A stretch of DNA of 64,000 nt from the NCBI RefSeq assembly GCF_003584105.1, contig NZ_QXFO01000006.1, positions 62,001-126,000 of the forward strand, given 5' to 3'. The notes beneath the pieces were generated by a model. The model saw only the letters and a list, made by a program, of their open reading frames with translations. It was not told where the DNA came from and made no database searches. Origin of the DNA: Flagellimonas taeanensis (GTDB taxonomy: Bacteria; Bacteroidota; Bacteroidia; Flavobacteriales; Flavobacteriaceae). The stretch's first letter is position 1, and each line of letters begins with the position of its first letter. Made by a program: the position numbers and the translations under genes. Shown in pieces: positions 28,119-38,210 of this stretch.

Positions 28119-30524
28119 ATGAAAAGGCATATAAACAAAGTTGCCGTAATAGGCTCCGGTATCATGGGAAGTGGCATTGCCTGCCATTTTGCCAATATCG
28201 GTGTCGAGGTATTATTGTTGGACATTGTTCCACGCGAACTCAACGACAGGGAAAAAGCCAAAGGGCTGACACTTCAGGACAAGGTCGTCCGTAACCGTTT
28301 GGTGAACGATTCATTGGCCGCAGCGCTCAAATCAAAGCCTTCCCCCATCTATCATCCCAAATTTGCAGACCGAATCACTACGGGAAATTTGGAAGATGAC
28401 ATTTCCAAAGTGGCAAAGGTGGACTGGATCATTGAAGTAGTCGTGGAGCGCCTTGACATCAAAAAACAGGTTTTTGAAAATCTGGACAAACACAGGGCAA
28501 AAGGCACACTCATCACCTCCAATACTTCGGGCATTCCCATTAAATTCATGAGTGAGGGAAGAAGTGAGGATTTTCAGGAACATTTCTGCGGAACCCACTT
28601 TTTCAACCCGGCCAGATACTTGAAATTGTTTGAGATCATCCCTGGCCCACATACATCATTGGAAGTTTTGGATTTCCTCAACGGATATGGGGAACAGTTC
28701 TTGGGCAAGACCTCGGTAGTGGCCAAGGATACCCCTGCATTTATTGGAAACCGGGTCGGGATCTTCAGCATCCAAAGTCTTTTCCATGCAGTAAAGGATT
28801 TAGGCATGACCGTTGAAGAAGTGGACAAACTCACAGGACCCGTTATTGGTAGACCCAAGTCTGCCACCTTCCGCACGGTGGATGTGGTAGGTCTGGACAC
28901 CCTTGTCCATGTCGCCAACGGAATCAGTGAAAACTGCAAGGACGATGAACGCCATGCACTCTTCCAATTGCCCGATTTCATCAAGACCATGGTGGACAAC
29001 AAATGGTTGGGCAGTAAATCAGGGCAAGGTTTCTATAAAAAAGTTACGGGCGACGATGGCAAGAGCGACATCCTCACTTTGGACTTGGACACCATGGACT
29101 ATCGCACCAAAAAAAGTGCAAAGTTTGCCACACTGGAACTCACCAAGACCATAGACAAGGTCATCGAACGTTTTCCTGTATTGGTCAATGGAAAAGACAA
29201 GGCAGGTGAATTTTACAGGAAGAGTTTTGGGGCTTTATTTGCCTATGTGACACACAGGATTCCAGAAATTTCGGACGAACTTTACAAAATTGACGATGCC
29301 ATGAAAGCCGGCTTCGGCTGGGAACACGGACCTTTTCAGATTTGGGATGCCGTGGGATTGGACAAAGGCTTGGAACTCATCAAGGCTGAAGGTCAGGAGG
29401 CTGCTTCCTGGGTCACTGAAATGAAGGCTTCTGGAATCAATTCGTTTTATACCGTAAAAGATGGCGCTACCTATTTCTATGACATCTCCAAAAAGACCAT
29501 GGAAAAAGTGCCCGGTCAAGACGCCTTTATCATTCTGGACAACATCAGAAAGTCCAAAGAAGTGTTCAAGAACAGTGGAGTGGTGATAGAAGATTTGGGC
29601 GATGGCATCCTAAATTGCGAGTTCCAATCCAAAATGAACACCATTGGTGGCGATGTGCTCGCCGGTCTGAACAAAGCCATAGAACTTGCCGAAAAGGATT
29701 TCCAAGGACTTGTAGTAGGCAACCAAGCTGCAAATTTTTCCGTTGGGGCCAATATTGGGATGATATTCATGATGGCCGTGGAGCAAGAGTATGATGAGCT
29801 GAACATGGCCATCAAAATGTTCCAGGACACCATGATGCGGATGCGCTACTCCTCCATCCCCACCATATCCGCCCCACATGGCATGTGCTTGGGAGGTGGG
29901 TGTGAGCTTTCACTCCATGCGGACAAAATTGTCGCCGCTGCCGAGACCTATATCGGCTTGGTGGAATTTGGTGTCGGTGTGATTCCCGGCGGGGGCGGTT
30001 CCAAGGAAATGGCCCTTCGGGCATCCGATACCTTCCGAAAGAACGATGTGGAACTGAACGTGCTTCAGGAATACTTCCTCACCATAGGAATGGCCAAAGT
30101 ATCCACATCGGCCTATGAAGCCTATGACTTGGGCATCCTTCAAAAAGGAAAGGACATTGTGGTGGTGAACAAAGACCGTCAGATTGCCACGGCCAAGGCT
30201 CATGCGAAGCTCATGGCCGAGGCAGGATACACCAAACCCGTAAAACGTAAGGATGTAAAAGTACTCGGAAAACAAGCTTTGGGCATGTTCTTGGTGGGAA
30301 CGGATTCCATGGAGGCGGGTCACTATATCTCCGAACACGACAAGAAAATTGCCAATAAGTTGGCCTATGTGATGGCCGGTGGAGACCTATCGGAAGCCTC
30401 TTTGGTCACCGAGCAATATCTTTTGGACCTTGAGCGTGAAGCTTTTCTCTCTTTGTGTACCGAAAGGAAGACATTGGAGCGTATCCAACATATGTTGAAA
30501 ACAGGAAAACCCCTTAGGAATTAG
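28119..30524 (+). CDS. fadN: 3-hydroxyacyl-CoA dehydrogenase / enoyl-CoA hydratase (FadN type)
   Basis: An 801-residue bifunctional beta-oxidation enzyme. The dehydrogenase part comes first: VIGSGIMGSGIACHFANIGVEVLLLD binds NAD near residue 10 and CGTHFFNPARYLKLFEIIP carries the catalytic histidine region. The hydratase part is C-terminal (about 480-720), with NFSVGANIG, HGMCLGGGCELSLHAD for the oxyanion hole and VEFGVGVIPGGGGSKEM. This order, dehydrogenase before hydratase, is that of Bacillus FadN, opposite to E. coli FadB. Gene order fadN-fadA-fadE also matches the Bacillus operon. Confidence 0.94.
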   Translation: MKRHINKVAVIGSGIMGSGIACHFANIGVEVLLLDIVPRELNDREKAKGLTLQDKVVRNRLVNDSLAAALKSKPSPIYHPKFADRITTGNLEDDISKVAKVDWIIEVVVERLDIKKQVFENLDKHRAKGTLITSNTSGIPIKFMSEGRSEDFQEHFCGTHFFNPARYLKLFEIIPGPHTSLEVLDFLNGYGEQFLGKTSVVAKDTPAFIGNRVGIFSIQSLFHAVKDLGMTVEEVDKLTGPVIGRPKSATFRTVDVVGLDTLVHVANGISENCKDDERHALFQLPDFIKTMVDNKWLGSKSGQGFYKKVTGDDGKSDILTLDLDTMDYRTKKSAKFATLELTKTIDKVIERFPVLVNGKDKAGEFYRKSFGALFAYVTHRIPEISDELYKIDDAMKAGFGWEHGPFQIWDAVGLDKGLELIKAEGQEAASWVTEMKASGINSFYTVKDGATYFYDISKKTMEKVPGQDAFIILDNIRKSKEVFKNSGVVIEDLGDGILNCEFQSKMNTIGGDVLAGLNKAIELAEKDFQGLVVGNQAANFSVGANIGMIFMMAVEQEYDELNMAIKMFQDTMMRMRYSSIPTISAPHGMCLGGGCELSLHADKIVAAAETYIGLVEFGVGVIPGGGGSKEMALRASDTFRKNDVELNVLQEYFLTIGMAKVSTSAYEAYDLGILQKGKDIVVVNKDRQIATAKAHAKLMAEAGYTKPVKRKDVKVLGKQALGMFLVGTDSMEAGHYISEHDKKIANKLAYVMAGGDLSEASLVTEQYLLDLEREAFLSLCTERKTLERIQHMLKTGKPLRN

Positions 30525-30610
30525 ATGACTTGGATAAGTAGATTATTCGATTATTCGAACACACACATCTAACCTTCCAAGAATCCAAAAATCAAAGAAT
30601 CCATAAAGAA

Positions 30611-31801
30611 ATGAAAACAGCATATATTGTAAAAGCATACAGAACAGCAGTGGGCAAGGCCCCAAAGGGACTGTTCAGGTTCAAGAGACCGGACGAACTG
30701 GCGGCCGAGACCATTGAACATATGATGAAAGAACTCCCACAGCTCGACAAAAAACGCATTGACGATGTCATTGTGGGCAACGCCATGCCCGAAGCGGAAC
30801 AAGGACTGAACATGGCCAGGCTCATTTCCTTGATGGGCTTGGACATCGATGACGTACCCGGTGTTACCGTTAACCGTTACTGCGCCTCGGGCTTGGAAAC
30901 CATTGGGATTGCCACGGCCAAGATCCAATCCGGAATGGCCGATTGCATCATTGCCGGAGGGGCGGAGAGCATGAGCTACATCCCCATGGGCGGGTACAAG
31001 CCCACACCGGATTATGCCACGGCCAAAGAAGGACACGAGGATTACTATTGGGGTATGGGACTCACCGCAGAAGCAGTGGCCAAACAGTTCAAGGTTTCCA
31101 GGGAAGACCAGGATGTTTTTGCCTATAACTCCCACATGAAAGCCTTGAAGGCACAAGAAGAGAACAGGTTCCAAGAACAGATCGTTCCCATAGAAGTAGA
31201 GCACACGTTTGTGAACGAAGCGGGTAAAAAGGAGACCAAGACCTACACCGTCAATAAGGATGAAGGACCACGTAAGGACACCAACATACCTACATTGAAT
31301 AAATTAAGGCCTGTTTTTGCGGCAGATGGAAGTGTCACTGCCGGAAATTCCTCCCAAATGAGCGATGGAGCGGCCTTCGTCATGGTCATGAGCGAAGACA
31401 TGGTCAAGGAACTGAATTTGGAGCCCATTGCCCGATTGGTCAACTATGCCGCAGCTGGCGTGGAGCCACGGATCATGGGAATAGGCCCCGTCAAGGCCAT
31501 ACCAAAAGCATTGAAGCAGGCAGGATTGAAACAAAGCGACGTTGAACTCATCGAGCTGAACGAAGCCTTTGCATCACAATCCTTGGCCGTTATCCGCGAA
31601 TTGGACCTCAATCCGGAAATTGTGAACGTGAACGGAGGGGCAATTGCCCTCGGCCATCCCCTTGGGTGCACCGGGGCCAAGCTTTCCGTCCAACTTTTTG
31701 ATGAAATGCGGAAACGCAACATGAAAGGCCAGTACGGCATGGTGACCATGTGCGTTGGTACAGGTCAGGGTGCTGCGGGGATTTTTGAATTCTTGGCATA
31801 G
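30611..31801 (+). CDS. fadA: Acetyl-CoA acyltransferase (thiolase)
   Basis: A 396-residue thiolase that cleaves 3-ketoacyl-CoA into acetyl-CoA and a shortened acyl-CoA. The nucleophile cysteine is in [13 protein letters not shown] near 91. The [18 protein letters not shown] motif (His) and the acid/base cysteine in [13 protein letters not shown] near 382 complete the catalytic set. It follows fadN by about 86 bases and is probably the third step enzyme of the same unit. A small inverted-repeat element separates it from fadE. Confidence 0.95.
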   Translation: MKTAYIVKAYRTAVGKAPKGLFRFKRPDELAAETIEHMMKELPQLDKKRIDDVIVGNAMPEAEQGLNMARLISLMGLDIDDVPGVTVNRYCASGLETIGIATAKIQSGMADCIIAGGAESMSYIPMGGYKPTPDYATAKEGHEDYYWGMGLTAEAVAKQFKVSREDQDVFAYNSHMKALKAQEENRFQEQIVPIEVEHTFVNEAGKKETKTYTVNKDEGPRKDTNIPTLNKLRPVFAADGSVTAGNSSQMSDGAAFVMVMSEDMVKELNLEPIARLVNYAAAGVEPRIMGIGPVKAIPKALKQAGLKQSDVELIELNEAFASQSLAVIRELDLNPEIVNVNGGAIALGHPLGCTGAKLSVQLFDEMRKRNMKGQYGMVTMCVGTGQGAAGIFEFLA

Positions 31802-31811
31802 AAATTAGAGT

Positions 31812-32210
31812 CAAGAGACAAGAACCTGGACATGGGGAGACATAATTTCAAAAAACTCAAAATTTGGCAAGAAGGTATGATTTTGGTTGACGAAACATAT
31901 AAAATGACAAAAGGGTTCCCTGATGTGGAAAAATTCAATCTCGTCTCCCAATTGATTCGTTGTGCAGTTTCTATCCCTTCCAACATTGCGGAGGGGACAA
32001 GCAAATCGACCAACAAGCATTTCAATAAGTATATTGAGTGTAGTCTAGGCTCTTCTTTTGAATGGGAAACCCAACTGATTGTTGCCTTGAACCAAAAATA
32101 CATTTCCATAGAAACATTTCAGCTTTTAGAATATAAAATCCAGCAATTACAAAAAATGATTTCCAAGTTTCAAGACGGTCTGAACAACAGGTCCTGATTC
32201 TTGTCTCTTG
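31812..32210 (+). mobile_element. Inverted-repeat-bounded element carrying a four-helix-bundle gene
   Basis: The 20 bases at 31812-31831 and the reverse complement of 32191-32210 agree at 18 positions, with the outer 13 (CAAGAGACAAGAA) identical. Between them lies almost exactly one gene, at 31832-32197. Genes of this protein family were first found in intervening sequences of 23S rRNA that fold through terminal inverted repeats. Here the unit sits between fadA and fadE. Mobility is inferred from structure; target-site duplications were not identified. Confidence 0.6.
31832..32197 (+). CDS. Four-helix-bundle protein (23S rRNA intervening-sequence family)
   Basis: A 121-residue helical protein of the S23/IVP family. 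It shows the family opening NFKKLKIWQEGMILVDETYKMT and the centre LIRCAVSIPSNIAEGTSK, then KYIECSLGSSFEWETQL. Homologues form pentameric four-helix bundles and may bind nucleic acid; function is unproven. It interrupts the fadA-fadE junction and is bounded by inverted repeats that overlap its end. The base composition is more AT-rich than the flanking fad genes, consistent with insertion. Confidence 0.9.
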   Translation: MGRHNFKKLKIWQEGMILVDETYKMTKGFPDVEKFNLVSQLIRCAVSIPSNIAEGTSKSTNKHFNKYIECSLGSSFEWETQLIVALNQKYISIETFQLLEYKIQQLQKMISKFQDGLNNRS

Positions 32211-32230
32211 CATCTTAAAATCTTAAAAAA

Positions 32231-34042
32231 ATGAGCACAGAAACAACAAACAAAGACATACTCAGAGGTGGTCAATTTTTGGTAAAGGAGACCAAGTGCG
32301 AGGATATTTTTACCCTCGAAGACCTCAACGAAGAACAAAAAATGATGCGCGAAAGCACCAAGGAATTTGTGGACCGCGAACTTTGGGCACATTGGGAACG
32401 CTTTGAGAAAAAAGACTATGCCTACACCGAGGAATGCATGCGGAAGGCAGGAGAGCTTGGCCTGCTCAGTGTTGCCGTTCCCGAATCCTATGGCGGTATG
32501 GGCATGGGGTTTGTTTCCACCATGCTGGTCTGTGATTACATTTCAGGGGCCACCGGTTCTTTCAGCACCGCATTTGGTGCACATACAGGGATAGGCACCA
32601 TGCCCATCACCTTGTACGGCACCGAGGAACAGAAACAAAAATACGTACCCAAACTGGCCTCTGGGGAATGGTTCGGGGCCTATTGCTTGACTGAACCAGG
32701 GGCAGGTTCCGATGCCAACTCGGGCAAGACCAAGGCCGTGCTTTCCGAAGATGGGAAATACTATAGCATCACGGGGCAAAAAATGTGGATTTCCAATGCG
32801 GGGTTCTGTAATATGTTCATCGTCTTTGCCCGAATCGAGGACGACAAATACATTACCGGCTTTATTGTGGAAAATGATCCGGAAAACGGCATCACCTTGG
32901 GCGATGAAGAAAAAAAATTGGGCATCCACTCCTCCTCTACCCGCCAAGTCTTTTTCAATGAGACCAAGGTACCCGTGGAAAATATGCTGTCCGAAAGGGG
33001 AAATGGTTTTAAAATCGCCATGAACGCCCTGAATGTGGGAAGGATCAAACTGGCTGCAGCTTGTTTGGAAGCCCAACGTCGTATCGTTACCGAGGCCGCC
33101 AAGTATGCCAATGAGCGCATCCAGTTCAAGACCCCGATCATAAATTTTGGTGCCATCAAGGCAAAGATCGCCGATATGGCCACCAATGCCTATGTGGATG
33201 AATCCGCCTGTTACCGAGCCGCCAAGAATATCGAGGACAGGATTGCCATCCGTGAGGCAGACGGCAACTCGCACCAAGAAGCAGAGCTGAAAGGGGTCGA
33301 GGAGTACGCTATTGAATGCTCCATTCTGAAAGTGGCCGTTTCCGAGCATGTGCAACACACCACGGACGAAGGCATACAAGTCTTTGGGGGGATGGGCTTC
33401 AGTGCCGATACCCCTATGGAATCTGCATGGAGGGACGCCCGTATCTCAAGGATCTATGAAGGGACCAACGAAATCAATAGAATGCTCGCCGTGGGCATGT
33501 TGGTCAAAAAGGCCATGAAAGGCCATGTGGACCTCTTGGGCCCTGCAACTGCTGTTGGCGAGGAACTAATGGGCATTCCATCATTCGATACGCCTGATTT
33601 TTCCGAACTGTTTGCAGAGGAAAAAGATTTGTTGGCCCGCTTGAAAAAGGTATTCTTGATGGTAGCGGGAAGTGCGGTGCAAAAATTCGGTCCCGATCTG
33701 GAGGAACACCAAATGTTGTTGATGTCCGCTGCCGACATCCTCATACAGATCTATTTGGTGGAATCGACCATCCTTCGTACCGAGAAAAACGCAAAACGCT
33801 TTGGCGAAGAGGCACAGGCCGCTCAGATAGCCATGTCCAAACTTTATTTATACCGGGCCGTGGACATCATCAACCAAAAAGGCAAAGAAGCCATTGTTTC
33901 ATTTGCCGAGGGAGATGAACAACGGATGATGCTGATGGGACTGAAACGTTTTACAAAATATACAAACCAACCCAACGTAGTGGCGCTACGCACGCAAATA
34001 TCAGACAAAGTTGCCGCTGACAATGGTTATACCTTTGACTAA
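32231..34042 (+). CDS. fadE: Acyl-CoA dehydrogenase with C-terminal extension
   Basis: A 603-residue FAD enzyme that makes the first double bond of beta-oxidation. It has FGAYCLTEPGAGSDANSGK near 148 for FAD and substrate binding, KMWISNAGFCNMFIVFARI, and the catalytic glutamate in RISRIYEGTNEINRM near 408. The final 170 residues form an additional helical domain, as in the Bacillus FadE and VLCAD-like branch (about 590-600 residues). It would be last in the fadN-fadA-fadE unit. A terminator follows 32 bases after the stop. Confidence 0.94.
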   Translation: MSTETTNKDILRGGQFLVKETKCEDIFTLEDLNEEQKMMRESTKEFVDRELWAHWERFEKKDYAYTEECMRKAGELGLLSVAVPESYGGMGMGFVSTMLVCDYISGATGSFSTAFGAHTGIGTMPITLYGTEEQKQKYVPKLASGEWFGAYCLTEPGAGSDANSGKTKAVLSEDGKYYSITGQKMWISNAGFCNMFIVFARIEDDKYITGFIVENDPENGITLGDEEKKLGIHSSSTRQVFFNETKVPVENMLSERGNGFKIAMNALNVGRIKLAAACLEAQRRIVTEAAKYANERIQFKTPIINFGAIKAKIADMATNAYVDESACYRAAKNIEDRIAIREADGNSHQEAELKGVEEYAIECSILKVAVSEHVQHTTDEGIQVFGGMGFSADTPMESAWRDARISRIYEGTNEINRMLAVGMLVKKAMKGHVDLLGPATAVGEELMGIPSFDTPDFSELFAEEKDLLARLKKVFLMVAGSAVQKFGPDLEEHQMLLMSAADILIQIYLVESTILRTEKNAKRFGEEAQAAQIAMSKLYLYRAVDIINQKGKEAIVSFAEGDEQRMMLMGLKRFTKYTNQPNVVALRTQISDKVAADNGYTFD

Positions 34043-34074
34043 TTGAAGATTGCCAAAAAAGCAAATTTCGATGA

Positions 34075-34098
34075 ACGCCCCTTTTAGGGGCGTTTTTT
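34075..34098 (+). terminator. Terminator of the fad operon
   Basis: ACGCCCC at 34075-34081 pairs with GGGGCGT at 34087-34093 around a TTTTA loop, followed by a run of T up to 34098. It sits between fadE and the convergent GH15 gene. Confidence 0.85.
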
Positions 34099-35896
34099 AT
34101 CCCAAGGATTCCAAGATACGTTCCTCGCTCTCTTTCTTTGAGAAATTGATGGCACACTCTATCAATGCCAAATGGGAATAGGCCTGTGGAAAGTTGCCCA
34201 ACAATCGCTTGGTCTTAAAATCGATGTCCTCACTGAACAGCCCCAAATGGTTGCTATAACTGAGCAAACGTTCAAAATGCTCCAATGCCTTTTCTTCTTC
34301 CCCAATTTTGAACAGGCTGTTGATGAACCAAAATGTGCAAATGGTGAACGATGATGAAGGAAGTCCAAAATCATCCTCGTTCTTGTATCGGTACAACAGA
34401 CCATCGTTGCTGAGGCCTTCCTCAATGGCCCTAACCGTGCTCACAAACTTGGGGTCCCTAGCATGGATAAAGCCATAGGATTCCATCAGCAGCACCGAGG
34501 CATCCAAATGTCTCGACCCATAGGACTGCACAAAGGCATTGATATCACTGTTCCATGCATTATTATGGATATCTTCCTTGATTTCCTGTTCCAAAGCCGT
34601 CCATTTTTCAATTTTCCGGGTCTTACCGAACATTTTGGCCACCTTTATGGCCCTGTCCAAGGCCACCCAGCACAGTACTTTGGAAAAGGTGAAATGCCTG
34701 TCCTCGCCACGAAATTCCCAAATGCCCTTGTCCGGTTCCCTCCAGTGTTTGCCCACGATCCATACAATGCCCTTGGTGATGCTCCAAAGCTCTTCCCCAT
34801 TTTCGATGTCGTTGCTGAACTTCATCAGTTGCTCATAGATCACATCCATCAAAATACCATAGATGTCGTTCTGTTTCTGCTTATAGGCCGCATTGCCCAC
34901 GCGCACGGGCTTGGAACCTTTGTAGCCGGCCAAATGGTCCAGGGACTTCTCCGTGAGTTTCTTTTCCTTGTTGATGCCGTACATGATTTGGAGCTTTTCG
35001 TCCTTGTCCGGCATCAGGTCTATGATAAATTGAAGATAGCGCTTCGCGGAATTTTTATGGCCCAATTCGGAAACCACCTTGATCACCATGGAGGCATCCC
35101 TGATCCAGCAAAAACGATAGTCCCAATTACGCACTTCCCCAATGGTCTCGGGCAGCGATGTGGTAGCAGCGGCCAGCACAGCCCCTGTCTTGTCGTAAGT
35201 AAGCATCTTCAAAGTGATGGCACTTCGCATGATCTCATCGTTGAACTTGTCATAGCTAGGGGCCTTGTGCACCCAGTCCAACCAATATACCTTGGTGCGT
35301 TCCAATTCCAAGGCTATTTTTACAGTGGTAGGCCTTAGTATTTTTTCATTGTAGCAGATAAGGAAATACCCATCTTCTTCCAAGACCAATTCCTCACCAT
35401 TGAGAACGCTTTCCTTTTCAAAGGAAGTATATAGGAAGAGGGTATCGTATTTTTCCTGATGGGTGAGGCTTGCCACAAAATCCTCTTTGATATAGTGAGT
35501 GGTCTCCCCCATGGCATATTCCAATTTGGGATCGTAGGTCACACGTATTTTGGGTTTGCCGGAGACATATTTGATATACCTGATAATTTCTGGCGGGGCA
35601 TGGTATTTCCCATCCCTTTTCAGATACCGGGGCATAAAGTCCATCACTTCAAAAACATCATGGCCATTTGCATAACGTGTGACCAATATGGCAGTGTCCC
35701 TATGGTATTGTTGGTCTATTTCGTAGTTGCCCACGGGCTCTATCCCAAAGCTCCCCCCATTTTCCTCATCCAGCAATTTTGCGAATACCGAAGTGGAATC
35801 GAACTCTGGCAGACAGCACCAATCCAAGGAACCTGTTTTGGAGATCAAGGCCGCACTTCTGCAATTGCCAATAATTCCATAATTTAAGTTGTCCAT
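34097..35896 (-). CDS. Glycoside hydrolase family 15 protein (trehalase or glucoamylase-like)
   Basis: A 599-residue GH15 enzyme. The N-terminal domain begins YGIIGNCRSAALISKTGSLDWCCLPEFDS, the usual start of this family. The (alpha/alpha)6 barrel has EVRNWDYRFCWIRDASMVIK near 253 and the REPDKGIWEFRG motif near 378 that bears a catalytic glutamate. There is no signal peptide, so the enzyme is cytoplasmic. It diverges from the trehalose synthase gene with 103 bases between starts. Several bacterial GH15 members of this shape are trehalases, so here it may recycle trehalose. The substrate is inferred from context. Confidence 0.92.
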   Translation of the reverse strand: MDNLNYGIIGNCRSAALISKTGSLDWCCLPEFDSTSVFAKLLDEENGGSFGIEPVGNYEIDQQYHRDTAILVTRYANGHDVFEVMDFMPRYLKRDGKYHAPPEIIRYIKYVSGKPKIRVTYDPKLEYAMGETTHYIKEDFVASLTHQEKYDTLFLYTSFEKESVLNGEELVLEEDGYFLICYNEKILRPTTVKIALELERTKVYWLDWVHKAPSYDKFNDEIMRSAITLKMLTYDKTGAVLAAATTSLPETIGEVRNWDYRFCWIRDASMVIKVVSELGHKNSAKRYLQFIIDLMPDKDEKLQIMYGINKEKKLTEKSLDHLAGYKGSKPVRVGNAAYKQKQNDIYGILMDVIYEQLMKFSNDIENGEELWSITKGIVWIVGKHWREPDKGIWEFRGEDRHFTFSKVLCWVALDRAIKVAKMFGKTRKIEKWTALEQEIKEDIHNNAWNSDINAFVQSYGSRHLDASVLLMESYGFIHARDPKFVSTVRAIEEGLSNDGLLYRYKNEDDFGLPSSSFTICTFWFINSLFKIGEEEKALEHFERLLSYSNHLGLFSEDIDFKTKRLLGNFPQAYSHLALIECAINFSKKESEERILESLG

Positions 35897-35999
35897 ACAT
35901 CAATTATTCTGAAAAGGTTTAATGTGAATTGTTTTTGCGGTCGAATTTCCCGAAATTTAAAGAAACTTAATTTTAAAACCTTTCAAAAACCATCCTTTT

Positions 36000-38210
36000 A
36001 TGGGCAAAACTATCATAATCTCAAATCGGCTACCTGTTCAATTGCAAATCAGCAATGGCTCCATCAATGCCATTCCCAGCGTTGGAGGTCTGGCCACAGG
36101 GATGAAATCCGTCCACAGCGGAGGTGAGAGCCTATGGATAGGTTGGTCTGGGCTCACGGACGAGGAGACCCCTCCCGAACTGGAAGGCAAGATCGACAAG
36201 GCCCTAACAGAAAATGGCTGTGCCAAGGTAAAACTCAACTCCAAAGAAATAGACGGTTTCTACTTTGGGTTCAGCAACCGTACTGTATGGCCCCTCTTTC
36301 ATTATTTTTTGGAATATTCCGAGTTTGAACTTGATTTTTGGGACACATACAAATCCGTCAACCAAAAATTTGCCGATGCCATCATAGAAAAATCGGATGA
36401 GGACGACACCATTTGGGTGCATGACTACCAACTGATGCTGGTGCCGCAAATGGTCCGGGAGAAACGCCCCGACACTTCCATCGGTTTCTTTTTGCATATT
36501 CCCTTCCCCTCCTATGAAATCTTTAGGACACTACCTTGGAGGGAAGAAATTTTGGAGGGGTTGTTGGGCTCCGACCTCATCGGTTTCCATACCTATGACT
36601 ACGAAAGGCATTTTTTGAGCTCAGTGAGAAGGTTGTTGGGACTGGAGGTGAGTTTCAATGAAATCTATATGGACAACAGGGCCATCAAAGTGGACTCTTT
36701 TCCCATGGGGATCGATTATAAGAAATTCCACGATGCCGCAAAGGACCATGGTCAAAAGAGCAGCAAGGACAGAAGTGATTTTCAACTACGACTGGACAGC
36801 CACAAGGCCTCTGCCCCAGATACCAAACTCATTCTTTCCATAGATCGGTTGGATTACAGCAAGGGAATCGCCAAACGGCTGAATGCCTTTGAATACTTTT
36901 TGAAGAAATACCCTGAGTACCAGGAAAAGGTACGTTTGATCATCCTTGCCGTCCCCTCAAGGTCCAATGTGCCCCAGTACCAATTGCTGAAAAGGGAGAT
37001 AGATGAACTGGTAGGAAGGATCAATGGGGAGCTTTCCACGGTCAACTGGACCCCGATTTGGTATTTCTACCGCTCATTGCCTTTTGAAAACCTCATTGAC
37101 CTCTACACTTCCAGCGATATAGCCTGGCTGACACCCCTTAGGGACGGAATGAACCTTGTGGCCAAGGAATACATTGCCACGCGAACGGACAGGACCGGAG
37201 TGTTGATCTTGAGCGAAATGGCTGGATCTGCCTATGAAATGAACGAGGCCCTCCTCATCAACCCCAATAATTTTGAAGAGCAGGCCGACACCCTGAAACA
37301 GGCCATCAATATGCCTGTGGAAGAACAGGTCAACCGCAACACCTTTCTACAAAACCGTTTGGAACGCTACAATGTGGAGGTCTGGGCCAATGAATTCATG
37401 ACCGCTCTAAACGAAAAAAGGGATTTGGGACGGGCTTTTGTCTCAGAAAAAATGTCCAAGGAAATCCTGACCAGAATTGCCGATCGGTATTCCGAGGCCA
37501 AAAAACGGCTCTTGTTCTTGGACTATGACGGCACCTTGGCAGGTTTCCACAAAGATCCCCAAAAAGCCTCCCCAGATGAAGAACTATATGACCTGCTGGA
37601 CCAATTGCACAACCAGGACAATACTACCTTATTCTTGATCAGTGGAAGGGACAAACAGACCTTTGGCAAGTGGTTCCTTCCCAAAAAATACAACATGATC
37701 GTGGAACATGGGGTCTGGATTTCCAAGGACGGTGAAGACTTTAGGATGCTGGAGCAGGTAAAAGGCGACTGGATGGGAAAAATACGCCCCGTCTTGGAAT
37801 CGTTTGTAGATAGGACCCCCGGTTCGTTCATCGAGGAAAAGAACTATTCCCTGGCCTGGCACTATAGGAACACGGATCCCGATTTTGGTGAAAAAAGGGC
37901 CACAGAACTGAATACGGTACTCAGAAGTCTCATCGGTAATGACGATATTAGCGTGCTCAATGGCAACAAGGTCATGGAAGTGAAGAGCAGCAATGTGAAC
38001 AAGGGAAGGGCAGCCGTTCGTATGCTGGGCGAGGACGATTATGATTTTGTGTTCGCTATAGGAGATGACTGGACGGACGAGTTCATGTTCCAAGAACTAC
38101 CGGATTCGGCCATTACGGTGAAAGTAGGACTGAAAAAAACGCAGGCCAAGTACCATGTGGAGAGCACCAATAAAGTAAGGGAACTTTTAAAACGGTTTGT
38201 ACAACCATGA
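36000..38210 (+). CDS. otsA-otsB: Fused trehalose-6-phosphate synthase and phosphatase
   Basis: A 736-residue bifunctional enzyme making trehalose from UDP-glucose and glucose 6-phosphate. The GT20 synthase covers about 1-470: IIISNRLPVQLQ, WVHDYQLMLVPQMVRE, FLHIPFPSYEIFRTLPWREE, DRLDYSKGIAKRLNAF and SEMAGSAYEMNEALLINP. The HAD phosphatase covers about 500-736, with LFLDYDGTLAGF near 505 (nucleophile Asp), LISGRDKQTF and IGDDWTDEFMF. Fusions of this order are typical of yeasts, plants and many Bacteroidota. The next gene overlaps its end by four bases (ATGA), so they are translationally coupled. Confidence 0.96.
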   Translation: MGKTIIISNRLPVQLQISNGSINAIPSVGGLATGMKSVHSGGESLWIGWSGLTDEETPPELEGKIDKALTENGCAKVKLNSKEIDGFYFGFSNRTVWPLFHYFLEYSEFELDFWDTYKSVNQKFADAIIEKSDEDDTIWVHDYQLMLVPQMVREKRPDTSIGFFLHIPFPSYEIFRTLPWREEILEGLLGSDLIGFHTYDYERHFLSSVRRLLGLEVSFNEIYMDNRAIKVDSFPMGIDYKKFHDAAKDHGQKSSKDRSDFQLRLDSHKASAPDTKLILSIDRLDYSKGIAKRLNAFEYFLKKYPEYQEKVRLIILAVPSRSNVPQYQLLKREIDELVGRINGELSTVNWTPIWYFYRSLPFENLIDLYTSSDIAWLTPLRDGMNLVAKEYIATRTDRTGVLILSEMAGSAYEMNEALLINPNNFEEQADTLKQAINMPVEEQVNRNTFLQNRLERYNVEVWANEFMTALNEKRDLGRAFVSEKMSKEILTRIADRYSEAKKRLLFLDYDGTLAGFHKDPQKASPDEELYDLLDQLHNQDNTTLFLISGRDKQTFGKWFLPKKYNMIVEHGVWISKDGEDFRMLEQVKGDWMGKIRPVLESFVDRTPGSFIEEKNYSLAWHYRNTDPDFGEKRATELNTVLRSLIGNDDISVLNGNKVMEVKSSNVNKGRAAVRMLGEDDYDFVFAIGDDWTDEFMFQELPDSAITVKVGLKKTQAKYHVESTNKVRELLKRFVQP

